Shown piece after piece: positions 8,607 through 15,839 of a stretch of DNA of 64,000 bases. Numbering within the stretch: the stretch's first letter is position 1; every line of letters starts with the position of its first letter. The notes below the pieces were generated by a model. That model was not told where the DNA came from. It saw only the letters and a list, made by a program, of their open reading frames with translations, and did no database searches. The translations under genes were made by a program, and so were the position numbers. Source of the DNA: Panacagrimonas sp052387695 (lineage in GTDB: Bacteria > Pseudomonadota > Gammaproteobacteria > Nevskiales > Nevskiaceae); the NCBI GenBank assembly GCA_052387695.1, contig JBQTIX010000017.1, positions 25,852 through 89,851 of the forward strand. The letters run 5' to 3'.

Positions 8607-9792
8607 GTGACCGTGCCTCGAGCCAGCGCTGCGCATGACGACGTGTCCAGGCATCGGTAGCCAGCACTGCTTCCAGATCCGATGGCGCGGGCAGTCCAGC
8701 AGCCCCCGCAGCCTCGCAACAGCTTTCGACCATTTCCGGTATCCCCATGAACCTGAGCCGCCCGCTCAGGAACGCTGAGACCCCGACCTCGTTCGCCGCG
8801 TTCAATACATTTGTCATATTGCCACCCAGGTTCAGCGCTTGGCGCGCCAACCTCAGACACGGGAAGCGGCTCAAGTCCGGCGGCTCGAAACGCAACCGCG
8901 ACAGCCGCGTCCAATCCAGGCCATCCACCCCGGAAGTCCAGCGCTCCGGCCAGGCCAGCGCATGCGCGATCGGAACCCGCATGTCCGGCTGGCCAAGCTG
9001 CGCCAGGGTCGAGCCATCGACGTACTCGACCAGGGAATGGACCAGGCTCTCCGGATGGATCACCACCTCGAGGCGGTCGGGCGGCAGGCGATACAGCACC
9101 GCCGCCTCGATCAGTTCAAGACCCTTGTTCATCAGGGTGGCAGAGTCCACCGAGATCTTCGGGCCCATGACCCAATTCGGATGGCGCACCGCCTGCTCGG
9201 GGGTCACCTGTCCAAGCTGTTCGAGTGAAGATTCGCGAAACGGCCCGCCGGAGGCCGTCAGAATCAGTCGCCGGAGACCGGGCGGAACCTGGCCACAGCG
9301 ATAGCCGACGGGCAGGCACTGGAAGATCGCGTTGTGCTCGCTGTCGATCGGGATCACGGTCGCGCCCCGCCTCGCGGCCTCGGCCATCAGCAGGTCGCCG
9401 CACATCACCAGCGGCTCCTTGTTGGCAATCAGCACCGTCTTGCCCGCGCGCACCGCCGCGAGTGTCGGCATCAGGCCGACGGCGCCGACGATGGAGGACA
9501 TCACCACGTCCGAGCCGGCGTCCGCCGCGAGTTCATGGAGGCTGTTGGCACCGCCAAGCACCTCGCAGCGCAACCCCGAACTTCGAACCTGCTCGCGCAG
9601 ATCCGAAGCGGCGGACTCATCGGCCAGCGCCGCGACCGGCGGCCGAAACTGGCGAATCAAACCGAGCAAGCCTTCGACATCTCGATGCGCCGCCAGCGCC
9701 GCCACCTCGATCCGCTCAGGGTGGCGACCGGCCACGTCGAGGGTCGAACGTCCGACACTGCCGGTGGCGCCCAGAACCAGGAGTCTGCGCAT
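8599..9792 (-). CDS. dxr: 1-deoxy-D-xylulose 5-phosphate reductoisomerase
   Basis: Committed step of the MEP pathway, converting DXP to 2-C-methylerythritol 4-phosphate with NADPH. The 397-residue protein begins with the Rossmann motif LGATGSVGRSTLDV, carries the metal/substrate segment IDSEHNAIFQC, the catalytic loop ASGGPFRESS, and the highly conserved DSATLMNKGLELIEA. Length matches the family. The start codon overlaps the cdsA stop by one base, and the end overlaps rseP. Its product feeds undecaprenyl-PP synthesis by the neighbouring uppS product. Confidence 0.96.
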   Translation of the reverse strand: MRRLLVLGATGSVGRSTLDVAGRHPERIEVAALAAHRDVEGLLGLIRQFRPPVAALADESAASDLREQVRSSGLRCEVLGGANSLHELAADAGSDVVMSSIVGAVGLMPTLAAVRAGKTVLIANKEPLVMCGDLLMAEAARRGATVIPIDSEHNAIFQCLPVGYRCGQVPPGLRRLILTASGGPFRESSLEQLGQVTPEQAVRHPNWVMGPKISVDSATLMNKGLELIEAAVLYRLPPDRLEVVIHPESLVHSLVEYVDGSTLAQLGQPDMRVPIAHALAWPERWTSGVDGLDWTRLSRLRFEPPDLSRFPCLRLARQALNLGGNMTNVLNAANEVGVSAFLSGRLRFMGIPEMVESCCEAAGAAGLPAPSDLEAVLATDAWTRRHAQRWLEARSHA

Positions 9793-10607
9793 CAGAGCTT
9801 CAGCAGGCTCAGGCCCAGCGCCATCACCGGCGCGCCCGCCAGCACGCTGTCGACTCTATCCAGCATCCCGCCGTGGCCCGGCAGGATCTGGCCGCTGTCT
9901 TTCACCCCTGCCATCCGCTTGAACATGCTCTCCGTCAGATCCCCGACGACGGAAAACGCGGCCACGACCAGGGACAGCAGCACGATCCATCCAATTTCCG
10001 CGGGCGAGCTGAGCCTGAACACTCCGGTGCCTGCCGCCACCCCCCAGGCCGCGCAGAGAAGCATGCCGCCGACCATGCCTTCGATGGTCTTGCCCGGCGA
10101 CACCGACGGCGCCAGCTTGGTGCGACCCAGATTGCGCCCCGCGAGATAGGCGCCAATATCGGCGGCGAAGATCAGGAAGAACAGGAACAGCAGGCGCAGC
10201 GCGCCATCCTCCATCGCGCGCAGCGACGCCAGCGCCAGCATCGTCGGTACCAGCAGGACCAGGCCGATCAGACTCATGCCCACGCGACCGGGGCGCGAAC
10301 GTTCGAAATTCTGCGGATAGTTCGCCAGCAGGACGATCGCGATCAGCCACCAGACGGCGGCGGCGACGCTCAGCCACAGGGCATATTCACGCCACCACCA
10401 GGCCGTGGCCATGGCCGCTGCGCACAGCGTCGTGAACCCCGCGCGCAGACCGGCACCGGGCCGCGGCATCAGTCCGGCCCATTCCCAGGCGGCAAGCAGC
10501 CCGGCGGCACAGAACACCGCGTAGAGCGCCGGCGGGGGCAGATACCAGATCGCCGCCAGCAGCAGCGGCAGCAGCAACAGGGCAGTGATGACGCGCTGGA
10601 TCAGCAT
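9792..10607 (-). CDS. cdsA: Phosphatidate cytidylyltransferase
   Basis: Makes CDP-diacylglycerol from phosphatidate and CTP, the branch point of phospholipid synthesis, in the inner membrane. The 271-residue product from ATG 10607 (MLIQRVITALLLLPLLLAA) has about eight hydrophobic segments. The CDP-alcohol signature is complete: SMFKRMAGVKDSGQILPGHG followed by GMLDRVDS. The KTIEGMVGG motif lies upstream of it. The start is one base from the uppS stop. A frame extension of 28 residues upstream reads through uppS and is rejected. Confidence 0.95.
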   Translation of the reverse strand: MLIQRVITALLLLPLLLAAIWYLPPPALYAVFCAAGLLAAWEWAGLMPRPGAGLRAGFTTLCAAAMATAWWWREYALWLSVAAAVWWLIAIVLLANYPQNFERSRPGRVGMSLIGLVLLVPTMLALASLRAMEDGALRLLFLFFLIFAADIGAYLAGRNLGRTKLAPSVSPGKTIEGMVGGMLLCAAWGVAAGTGVFRLSSPAEIGWIVLLSLVVAAFSVVGDLTESMFKRMAGVKDSGQILPGHGGMLDRVDSVLAGAPVMALGLSLLKL

Positions 10608-10608
10608 C

Positions 10609-11328
10609 TCAAGCCCCCTCGGGCACCCGTCCAAAACGTCGCTCGCGACCCGCATACCAGGCCAGGGCGTCGACGAAATCGGCATCGCCAAAGTCCGGCC
10701 ACAGGGTGTCGCAGAAATACAGCTCGGTGTACGCCAGCTGCCAGAGCAGGAAATTGCTGATGCGCTGCTCGCCGCCCGTGCGGATCAGCAGGTCCGGAGC
10801 CGGAACACCGCTGGTGTCGAGACCCGCCTCGATCGCCTCGACCGTGATCGCCTGCCCGCGGTCGGCGAGCCGGCTCGCGGCACGCACGATGTCCCACTGC
10901 CCGCCATAACCGACCGCGACGTTGAGCTTGAGGCCGGTGTTGGCGCGCGTCAGCTCGGCAGAACGGCGCATCTCCTCGCGCAATTCCGCAGGGAAGTCCT
11001 CGTGATCGCCGATGTAACGCAGACGGACACCGTTCCGGTGCAGGGTATTCATCTCGCGCGCCAGCGTGCGGACGAACAACTGCATCAGCAGGCGCACCTC
11101 GGTTTCCGGTCGCCGCCAGTTCTCCTGGCTGAACGCGAAAACCGTGAGGTATTCCACGCCCATCCGATGCGCGCAGCGCAGGATCCGCCGCGCCGCCCGC
11201 ACGCCCGCACGATGGCCGAACGCGCGTGGCTCGCCGCGTCCCAATGCCCAGCGGCCGTTGCCATCCATGATGATGGCGACGTGGCACGGCACGTGGGGTC
11301 GTTGCAAACGTGGCGGGGGATGAATCAC
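10609..11328 (-). CDS. uppS: Undecaprenyl diphosphate synthase (isoprenyl transferase)
   Basis: Condenses isopentenyl-PP units onto farnesyl-PP to form the C55 lipid carrier for peptidoglycan and O-antigen. The 239-residue protein contains MDGNGRWA with the catalytic Asp near residue 21, FSQENWRRP, and the C-terminal RTGGEQRISNFLLWQLAYTE motif followed by WPDF. The start is a GTG at 11328, giving the usual short leader before HVAIIMDGNGRW. A 296-bp gap holding a palindromic repeat element separates it from frr, unlike the tight spacing of the genes after it. Confidence 0.95.
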   Translation of the reverse strand: MIHPPPRLQRPHVPCHVAIIMDGNGRWALGRGEPRAFGHRAGVRAARRILRCAHRMGVEYLTVFAFSQENWRRPETEVRLLMQLFVRTLAREMNTLHRNGVRLRYIGDHEDFPAELREEMRRSAELTRANTGLKLNVAVGYGGQWDIVRAASRLADRGQAITVEAIEAGLDTSGVPAPDLLIRTGGEQRISNFLLWQLAYTELYFCDTLWPDFGDADFVDALAWYAGRERRFGRVPEGA

Positions 11329-11460
11329 GAGGGAGAAATCCTGGTCGGACCGAGACGTCTGGACCGATTCCAGGCGTGGACCGAGAGTGAATGCAATGAC
11401 TGAATCAAGTCGGTAAAAATCTTAAGTTCGGCAATGTCCGCGAGTCCGGATAAGACCGAC
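11329..11460. other. Intergenic stretch upstream of uppS
   Basis: About 130 bp between the palindromic element and uppS. I see no open frame of substance. Translation of the minus strand from inside the neighbouring element into this stretch is a spurious frame. A start site for uppS-cdsA-dxr transcription could lie here since the frr-uppS linkage is interrupted, but I found no convincing -35/-10 pair. Confidence 0.4.
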
Positions 11461-11614
11461 CGGTAGTGCATCAGGTTGAATTCCAGAACCCCGTTCGGCC
11501 CGAGTAGCGCCGCGAAGCGTCGCGTATCGAGGGCACGCCCGGCACCTCGATACGCGGCATTGCTGCGCAATGGCGCTACTCGGTGCGAACGGATTTCATA
11601 CTGATGCACTACCG
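11461..11614. repeat. 154-bp MITE-like nested palindrome, complete copy
   Basis: The element is bounded by perfect 14-bp terminal inverted repeats CGGTAGTGCATCAG (11461-11474) and CTGATGCACTACCG (11601-11614). Inside are further nested arms: CCGTTCG 11491-11497 with CGAACGG 11586-11592, CCGAGTAGCGC 11500-11510 with GCGCTACTCGG 11573-11583, and CGCGTATCGAGG 11521-11532 with CCTCGATACGCG 11545-11556 around a 12-nt loop. A direct repeat ACCGAC flanks both ends (11455-11460 and 11615-11620), as expected for a target-site duplication. It has no coding capacity, and a nearly identical copy begins at 63866. It lies just after the frr stop inside the essential operon. Confidence 0.85.
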
Positions 11615-11624
11615 ACCGACCCGA

Positions 11625-12182
11625 TCACATCGACATCAGTTCCTTTTCCTTCACTGCCGCCAGTTCATCGACCCTGGCGACGAACTGATCGGTGAGCTTC
11701 TGCACCTCGGTTTCGGCGCGCTTCTCTTCGTCCTCGCTGATCAGCTTTTCCTTCGCCAGCTCCTTGACGTCCTGATTGCTGTCGCGACGCACATTGCGGA
11801 TCGCGACCCGCGCCCCTTCCGCCTCGCCGCGCACGACCTTGGCCAGATCACGACGGCGCTCCTCGGTCAGCGGCGGCATGTTGATGCGAATGATCATGCC
11901 AGCGGTGTTGGGATTGAGTCCGAGGTCGGATTTCAGGATAGCCTTCTCGATCACCACGACCATGCTCTTTTCCCAGGGCGTGATCGAGATCGTGCGGGCG
12001 TCCTCGACCACAATGGTCGCGCACTGCGACAGCGGAACCTGGTTGCCGTAGTAGTCCGCAGTCACGTGATCGAGCAGGGCTGCGTTGGCGCGGCCCGTGC
12101 GCAGCTTGACGAGGGCGGACTTGAGCGAGTCCACACACTTCTGCATGCGTTCGGTGGCGTCTTTTTTGATGTCGTTGATCAT
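11625..12182 (-). CDS. frr: Ribosome recycling factor
   Basis: Splits the post-termination ribosome together with EF-G. The 185-residue protein has the standard length and the conserved N-terminus MINDIKKDATERMQKCVDSL followed by LRTGRANAALLD. Later come LNPNTAGMIIRINMPPLTEERR and the long charged helix ending KEKELMSM. An AGGAGA ribosome-binding site sits about seven bases before ATG 12182. It follows pyrH by 18 bp, and the palindromic element begins ten bases beyond its stop. Confidence 0.97.
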   Translation of the reverse strand: MINDIKKDATERMQKCVDSLKSALVKLRTGRANAALLDHVTADYYGNQVPLSQCATIVVEDARTISITPWEKSMVVVIEKAILKSDLGLNPNTAGMIIRINMPPLTEERRRDLAKVVRGEAEGARVAIRNVRRDSNQDVKELAKEKLISEDEEKRAETEVQKLTDQFVARVDELAAVKEKELMSM

Positions 12183-12200
12183 GTCCGTCTCTCCTGCTGG

Positions 12201-12923
12201 CTACGCGTGCACGCGCGTACCGATGGTCTCATCGCCCATGACGATGCTCATCAGGGCGCCGGGCCGTTCCATGTCGTACACGCGCAGTTTCATCTTGTGA
12301 TCCCGGCATAGAACCATCGCGGTCTGGTCCATCACCGCGAGTCGCCGGTCGAGCGCCTCGTCGAACGTCAGTTCATCGTAACGGGTGGCTTTGGCGTCCT
12401 TCTTCGGATCGGCGGTATAGATGCCGTCCACCTTGGTCGCCTTGAGCATCAGGTCGGCACCGATCTCGATCGCGCGCAGCGCAGCGGCCGAATCGGTGGT
12501 GAAGAACGGATTGCCGGTGCCGGCGCCGAACACCACCACCCGTCCCTTCTCCAGGTGCCGGATCGCCTTGCGGCGGATGAATTCCTCGCAGACTTCATTG
12601 ATCCGGATCGCCGACTGCACGCGCGCTTCGAGCCCGATGCGCTCCACGGCATCCTGGATCGCCAGCGCATTGATCACGGTGGAGAGCATGCCCATCTGGT
12701 CGCCGGTGACGCGATCCATGCCGGCCCGGGCCAAGCCTTCGCCGCGAAAAATATTGCCGCCTCCGACGACCAGCGCGACCTGCACCCCGGCGTCCATCAC
12801 GTCCTTGATCTCGCTGGCGAGGAAGGACATGACCCGCGGCGAAATGCCGAAATCCTCGTCGCCCATGAGGGCCTCGCCCGAGAGCTTCAGCAGGATTCGC
12901 GGGTAGGCAGGCGCTCGGCTCAT
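12201..12923 (-). CDS. pyrH: UMP kinase (uridylate kinase)
   Basis: Phosphorylates UMP to UDP with ATP in pyrimidine nucleotide synthesis; in bacteria a hexameric amino-acid-kinase-fold enzyme allosterically controlled by GTP and UTP. The 240-residue protein has the ATP-site motif LLKLSGEALMG near the start, VVGGGNIFRGEGLAR, and VVFGAGTGNPFFTTDSAAALRA. It sits between tsf and frr in the standard order. A GC-rich hairpin lies in the gap on its 5' side. Confidence 0.97.
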   Translation of the reverse strand: MSRAPAYPRILLKLSGEALMGDEDFGISPRVMSFLASEIKDVMDAGVQVALVVGGGNIFRGEGLARAGMDRVTGDQMGMLSTVINALAIQDAVERIGLEARVQSAIRINEVCEEFIRRKAIRHLEKGRVVVFGAGTGNPFFTTDSAAALRAIEIGADLMLKATKVDGIYTADPKKDAKATRYDELTFDEALDRRLAVMDQTAMVLCRDHKMKLRVYDMERPGALMSIVMGDETIGTRVHA

Positions 12924-12941
12924 AGCTGGTTTTGTATATAG

Positions 12942-12965
12942 CGAGGCCCCGCGTGCGGGGCCTCG
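12942..12965 (-). terminator. Strong GC hairpin between tsf and pyrH
   Basis: Perfect 11-bp inverted repeat CGAGGCCCCGC (12942-12952) and GCGGGGCCTCG (12955-12965) with a two-base spacer, so the real loop is slightly larger. On the minus strand it follows the tsf stop by about 30 bases and precedes pyrH. There is no U-run after it, so it is not a textbook intrinsic terminator. It may be an attenuator, an mRNA-stability element or a processing site lowering pyrH expression relative to tsf. Confidence 0.5.
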
Positions 12966-12994
12966 GGGGTTAAAGTTTATCCGGGTTGAGCCCT

Positions 12995-13918
12995 TCAGAC
13001 TTTTGTCGCCGCCGCAACTTCGGCCGCAAAATCAGTCTGCTTCTTCTCGATGCCCTCGCCCACCGCCAGTCGCGCAAACTGGGCCACCGCCGCTTTCTGT
13101 GCCACGAGTACCTCGCGCACCTTGGCGTCCGACTTCAGTCCGTACGCATCATTCTTCACGAACGGCTGACCCAGCAAGGTCTGCTCGTCGAGGAACTTGG
13201 CGATCTTGCCGTCCAGCATCTTGGCGAGGATCTCCGGCGGCTTCGGCTTCTTGCCGTTGGCCGCGTCCTCGGCCTGCTCCTGAGCCACCAGCGCCTCGAT
13301 GATGCGGCGTTCGGCGGCCACCACGTCAGCGGCGATGCTGGCCGGGTCCACTGCGCGCGGCGACATCGCGGCGATGTGCATCGCCAGATCCTTGCCCAGA
13401 TCGACGCCGCCCGCCTTGAGCGCCAGCGCCACCGCGATCTTGTCGCCCGGATGGATGTAAATCACCAGCGGCCCGCCGGCGGCCTTGACGATCTCGACGC
13501 GACGGATCGTGAGGTTTTCGCCGATCCGCCCCACCAGCTCGCGACGCATCTCGTCCAGCGACTTGTCGCCCAGCTTCAATGCCACGAGCTGCTCGATGCC
13601 CGCCGGCTGATGCGCCAGCGCAGCGTCCGCCGCGGCCTTGGCCAGCGCGCGGAAGTCGGCGCCCTTGGCGACGAAGTCGGTCTCGCAATTGACTTCGACC
13701 AGGGCCACCGCGGCGTCGTTGGACGCCACCGCGATGATGCCTTCGGCCGCGGTGCGACCGGCTTTCTTGTCAGCCTTGGCAGACCCGTCCATGCGCAGCT
13801 TTTCGGCGGCCTTGTCGAGATCGCCATCGACCGCTTCGAGGGCTTTCTTGCAATCGCCCATGCCGGCGCCGGTGCGTTCGCGCAGTTCCTTGATCAGATT
13901 GACGCTGACGGCTGCCAT
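12995..13918 (-). CDS. tsf: Elongation factor Ts
   Basis: Nucleotide exchange factor that regenerates EF-Tu-GTP. The 307-residue protein shows the UBA-like N-terminus LIKELRERTGAGMGDCKKAL, then NCETDFVAKG at the start of the core, and the second core domain around IHPGDKIAVALALKAGG. The coiled-coil part includes PPEILAKMLDGKIAKF. Length fits the family (E. coli 283), with a small Ala/Gly extension. It starts three bases after the rpsB stop. Confidence 0.97.
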   Translation of the reverse strand: MAAVSVNLIKELRERTGAGMGDCKKALEAVDGDLDKAAEKLRMDGSAKADKKAGRTAAEGIIAVASNDAAVALVEVNCETDFVAKGADFRALAKAAADAALAHQPAGIEQLVALKLGDKSLDEMRRELVGRIGENLTIRRVEIVKAAGGPLVIYIHPGDKIAVALALKAGGVDLGKDLAMHIAAMSPRAVDPASIAADVVAAERRIIEALVAQEQAEDAANGKKPKPPEILAKMLDGKIAKFLDEQTLLGQPFVKNDAYGLKSDAKVREVLVAQKAAVAQFARLAVGEGIEKKQTDFAAEVAAATKV

Positions 13919-13921
13919 GAC

Positions 13922-14746
13922 TCAGGCCTCCGCGCGTTCGCCGCGACCCCGGCCGCCACCGCCGCCCGGCCGGCGCGGACCGCGCGAGTCACGCGGTTCG
14001 CGCCGGGGCGCGCGTTCCTCCATCACGGGCTCGCTGGATTCTTCATTCCGCGGCGCAACGCTGTTGGAGCCACGGCCCTCGATGATCGCGTCGGCGATGC
14101 ACTGGGAATAAACCTTGATCGCGCGGGTGGCGTCGTCGTTGCCGGGGATCACTACGTCGATCAGCTCGGGGTCGTTGTTGGAGTCCACGATCGCAACGAC
14201 CGGGATGCCGAGCTTGCGCGCTTCGGCGACGGCGATCTTCTCGTAACCGGTATCGACCACGAACAGGCAATCGGGCAGGCTCGGCATCTCCTTGATGCCA
14301 CCGAGCGAGCGGCGCAGCTTTTCCAGTTCGCGGTTGAACAGGAGCTGTTCCTTCTTGGACAGGCGGTTGATGGTGCCGTCCTCAACCTGTTTCTCCATCT
14401 CCGACAGGCGCTTGATCGAGCCCTTGATGGTCTTGAAGTTGGTCAGCGTACCGCCGAGCCAGCGCTGCGAGACGTAAGGCATGTTGCAGCGCTGCGCTTC
14501 CGACTCGATCGCCTCTCGCGCCGCACGCTTGGTGCCGACAAACAGGACCCGCCCGCCACTGGCCGCCATCTTGCCGACATAGGAACAGGCTTCCTTGAGC
14601 AGAGGCAGGGTGTGCTCGAGGTTGATGATGTGGATCTTGTTGCGACTGCCGAAAATGTAGGAATCCATCTTGGGATTCCAGTAGCGGGTGCGGTGGCCGA
14701 AATGGGCGCCCGCCTCCAGCAATTGACGCATGGTGATATCCGTCAC
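13922..14746 (-). CDS. rpsB: 30S ribosomal protein S2 with Arg/Gly-rich tail
   Basis: S2 binds the 30S head-body junction and helps recruit S1. I chose the GTG at 14746 (MTDITMRQLLEAGAHFGH) because it is preceded by AAGGAG at a six-base spacing and gives the conserved N-terminus; a longer frame starts upstream without support. The product has 274 residues against about 241 in E. coli. Family motifs include RYWNPKMDSYIFG, GTKRAAREAIESEA, RWLGGTLTNFKTI and VDSNNDPELIDVVIPGNDD. The extra C-terminal 35 residues are rich in Arg, Pro and Gly (RRPGGGGGRGRGERAEA). Confidence 0.97.
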   Translation of the reverse strand: MTDITMRQLLEAGAHFGHRTRYWNPKMDSYIFGSRNKIHIINLEHTLPLLKEACSYVGKMAASGGRVLFVGTKRAAREAIESEAQRCNMPYVSQRWLGGTLTNFKTIKGSIKRLSEMEKQVEDGTINRLSKKEQLLFNRELEKLRRSLGGIKEMPSLPDCLFVVDTGYEKIAVAEARKLGIPVVAIVDSNNDPELIDVVIPGNDDATRAIKVYSQCIADAIIEGRGSNSVAPRNEESSEPVMEERAPRREPRDSRGPRRPGGGGGRGRGERAEA

Positions 14747-14825
14747 GCTTGACTCCTTGGGTTGGTCTGATCGCACCGGAGTGATATGCCGCGTCACCCA
14801 AGGCCGGTGCGAATGGAATTGCCGT

Positions 14826-14843
14826 CTGCGGAAAGGCCCGCAG
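14826..14843 (-). ncRNA. Hairpin in the rpsB mRNA leader
   Basis: In the roughly 120-nt leader predicted from the promoter upstream, CTGCGG and CCGCAG pair across a six-base loop. rpsB leaders in gammaproteobacteria are known to bind S2 for autogenous control, so a structured leader fits. The stem alone is short; matching it to the known S2-binding fold would need a covariance search. Confidence 0.4.
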
Positions 14844-14872
14844 ATGCGGTTCGTTGCCAAAAAAAGCGCGGC

Positions 14873-14901
14873 TTTATAGCATGCGCTGCTTGCCCTCTCA
14901 A
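14873..14901 (-). promoter_or_regulatory. Sigma70-type promoter for rpsB operon
   Basis: Read on the minus strand, TTGAGA (14901-14896) is followed after exactly 17 bases by TATAAA (14878-14873). This is a near-consensus vegetative promoter. Transcription would start near 14866 and give a leader of about 120 nt before the rpsB GTG. It is the best promoter I could read in the window and suits a highly expressed ribosomal operon. Confidence 0.72.
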
Positions 14902-14933
14902 CCGCGGCCCACTCGGCACCTGATCAGCACCTG

Positions 14934-15725
14934 ATGTATTCCGACAACGCTTCCCGATCCGGGATCACCTACAAGACTCCCGAAGAGCGCGTGAAGATGC
15001 GCGCGGCGGGCCGGGCGGCGGCGAGTGTGCTGGAGATGATCGCACCACAGGTCAAAGCCGGAGTCAGCACCGAAGAGCTGAACGCGATCTGCCACCGCTT
15101 CATCGTCGACGAACTGGGCTGCATCCCTGCCCCGCTCAATTACAAGGGCTTTCCCCGATCGATCTGCACGTCGGTCAACCAGGTGGTATGCCACGGCATT
15201 CCGGGATCCAAGGTGCTCAAGCGCGGCGATCTCATCAACATCGACATCACCGTGATCAAGGACGGCTGGCATGGCGACACCAGCCAGACCTTTCACATCG
15301 GCGAGCCGACCATCCTCGCCAAACGGCTGGTGGATACGACGCGTGAAGCGATGATCGCCGGCATCCGCGCGATCAGGCCCGGCCTGCGCCTGGGCGATCT
15401 GGGCAGCATCATCCAGCGCCTGGCCGAGTCGCGCGGATTTTCGGTCGTGCGCGAATACTGCGGCCACGGCATCGGTCGCGTGTTCCACGAAGAGCCGCAG
15501 GTGCTGCATTACGGCAAGCCGGGTAGCGGCGTCGAGTTGCAGGACGGCATGTGCTTCACGGTGGAGCCGATGCTCAACGCCGGGCGCGCCGAGGTGAAGC
15601 TGATGCCCGACGGCTGGACCGTGGTGACCAAGGATCACTCCCTGTCGGCGCAGTGGGAACACACCGTGCTGGTGACCGAAACCGGCTATGAAGTGCTGAC
15701 CTTGCGTGAAGGCGAAACGGTGTGA
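14934..15725 (+). CDS. map: Type I methionine aminopeptidase
   Basis: Removes the initiator methionine from nascent proteins. The 263-residue protein has the type I core with the five metal ligands in place: two Asp in DLINIDITVIKDGWHGD, His in GHGIGRVFHE, Glu in CFTVEPM, and Glu in TVLVTETGYE. The substrate His is in NQVVCHGIPG. It is divergent from rpsB across 187 bp, the same arrangement as in E. coli. ATG 14934 (MYSDNASRSGITYKTPEE) adds a few residues before the usual ITYKTPEE start. Confidence 0.96.
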   Translation: MYSDNASRSGITYKTPEERVKMRAAGRAAASVLEMIAPQVKAGVSTEELNAICHRFIVDELGCIPAPLNYKGFPRSICTSVNQVVCHGIPGSKVLKRGDLINIDITVIKDGWHGDTSQTFHIGEPTILAKRLVDTTREAMIAGIRAIRPGLRLGDLGSIIQRLAESRGFSVVREYCGHGIGRVFHEEPQVLHYGKPGSGVELQDGMCFTVEPMLNAGRAEVKLMPDGWTVVTKDHSLSAQWEHTVLVTETGYEVLTLREGETV

Positions 15726-15736
15726 AGCGGCGCCTG

Positions 15737-15828
15737 GCCGTTAGCGGTTAGCCGTTAGTAGTAATCTGACCCCGCCATGGCCCTGATCGTTGGCGTTCCG
15801 CTAACGGCTGACGGCTAAGGGCTACCGA
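15737..15828. repeat. Inverted-repeat spacer between map and glnD
   Basis: The gap contains GCGGTTAGCCGTTAG (15743-15757 region) facing CTAACGGCTGACGGCTAA (about 15800-15817), an imperfect inverted repeat of CTAACGGCTAACGGC type units. It could form a hairpin in the map 3' UTR. No T-run follows, so I do not call it a terminator. Coordinates are approximate to a few bases. Confidence 0.45.
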
Positions 15829-15839
15829 CTGCCTCGCCG

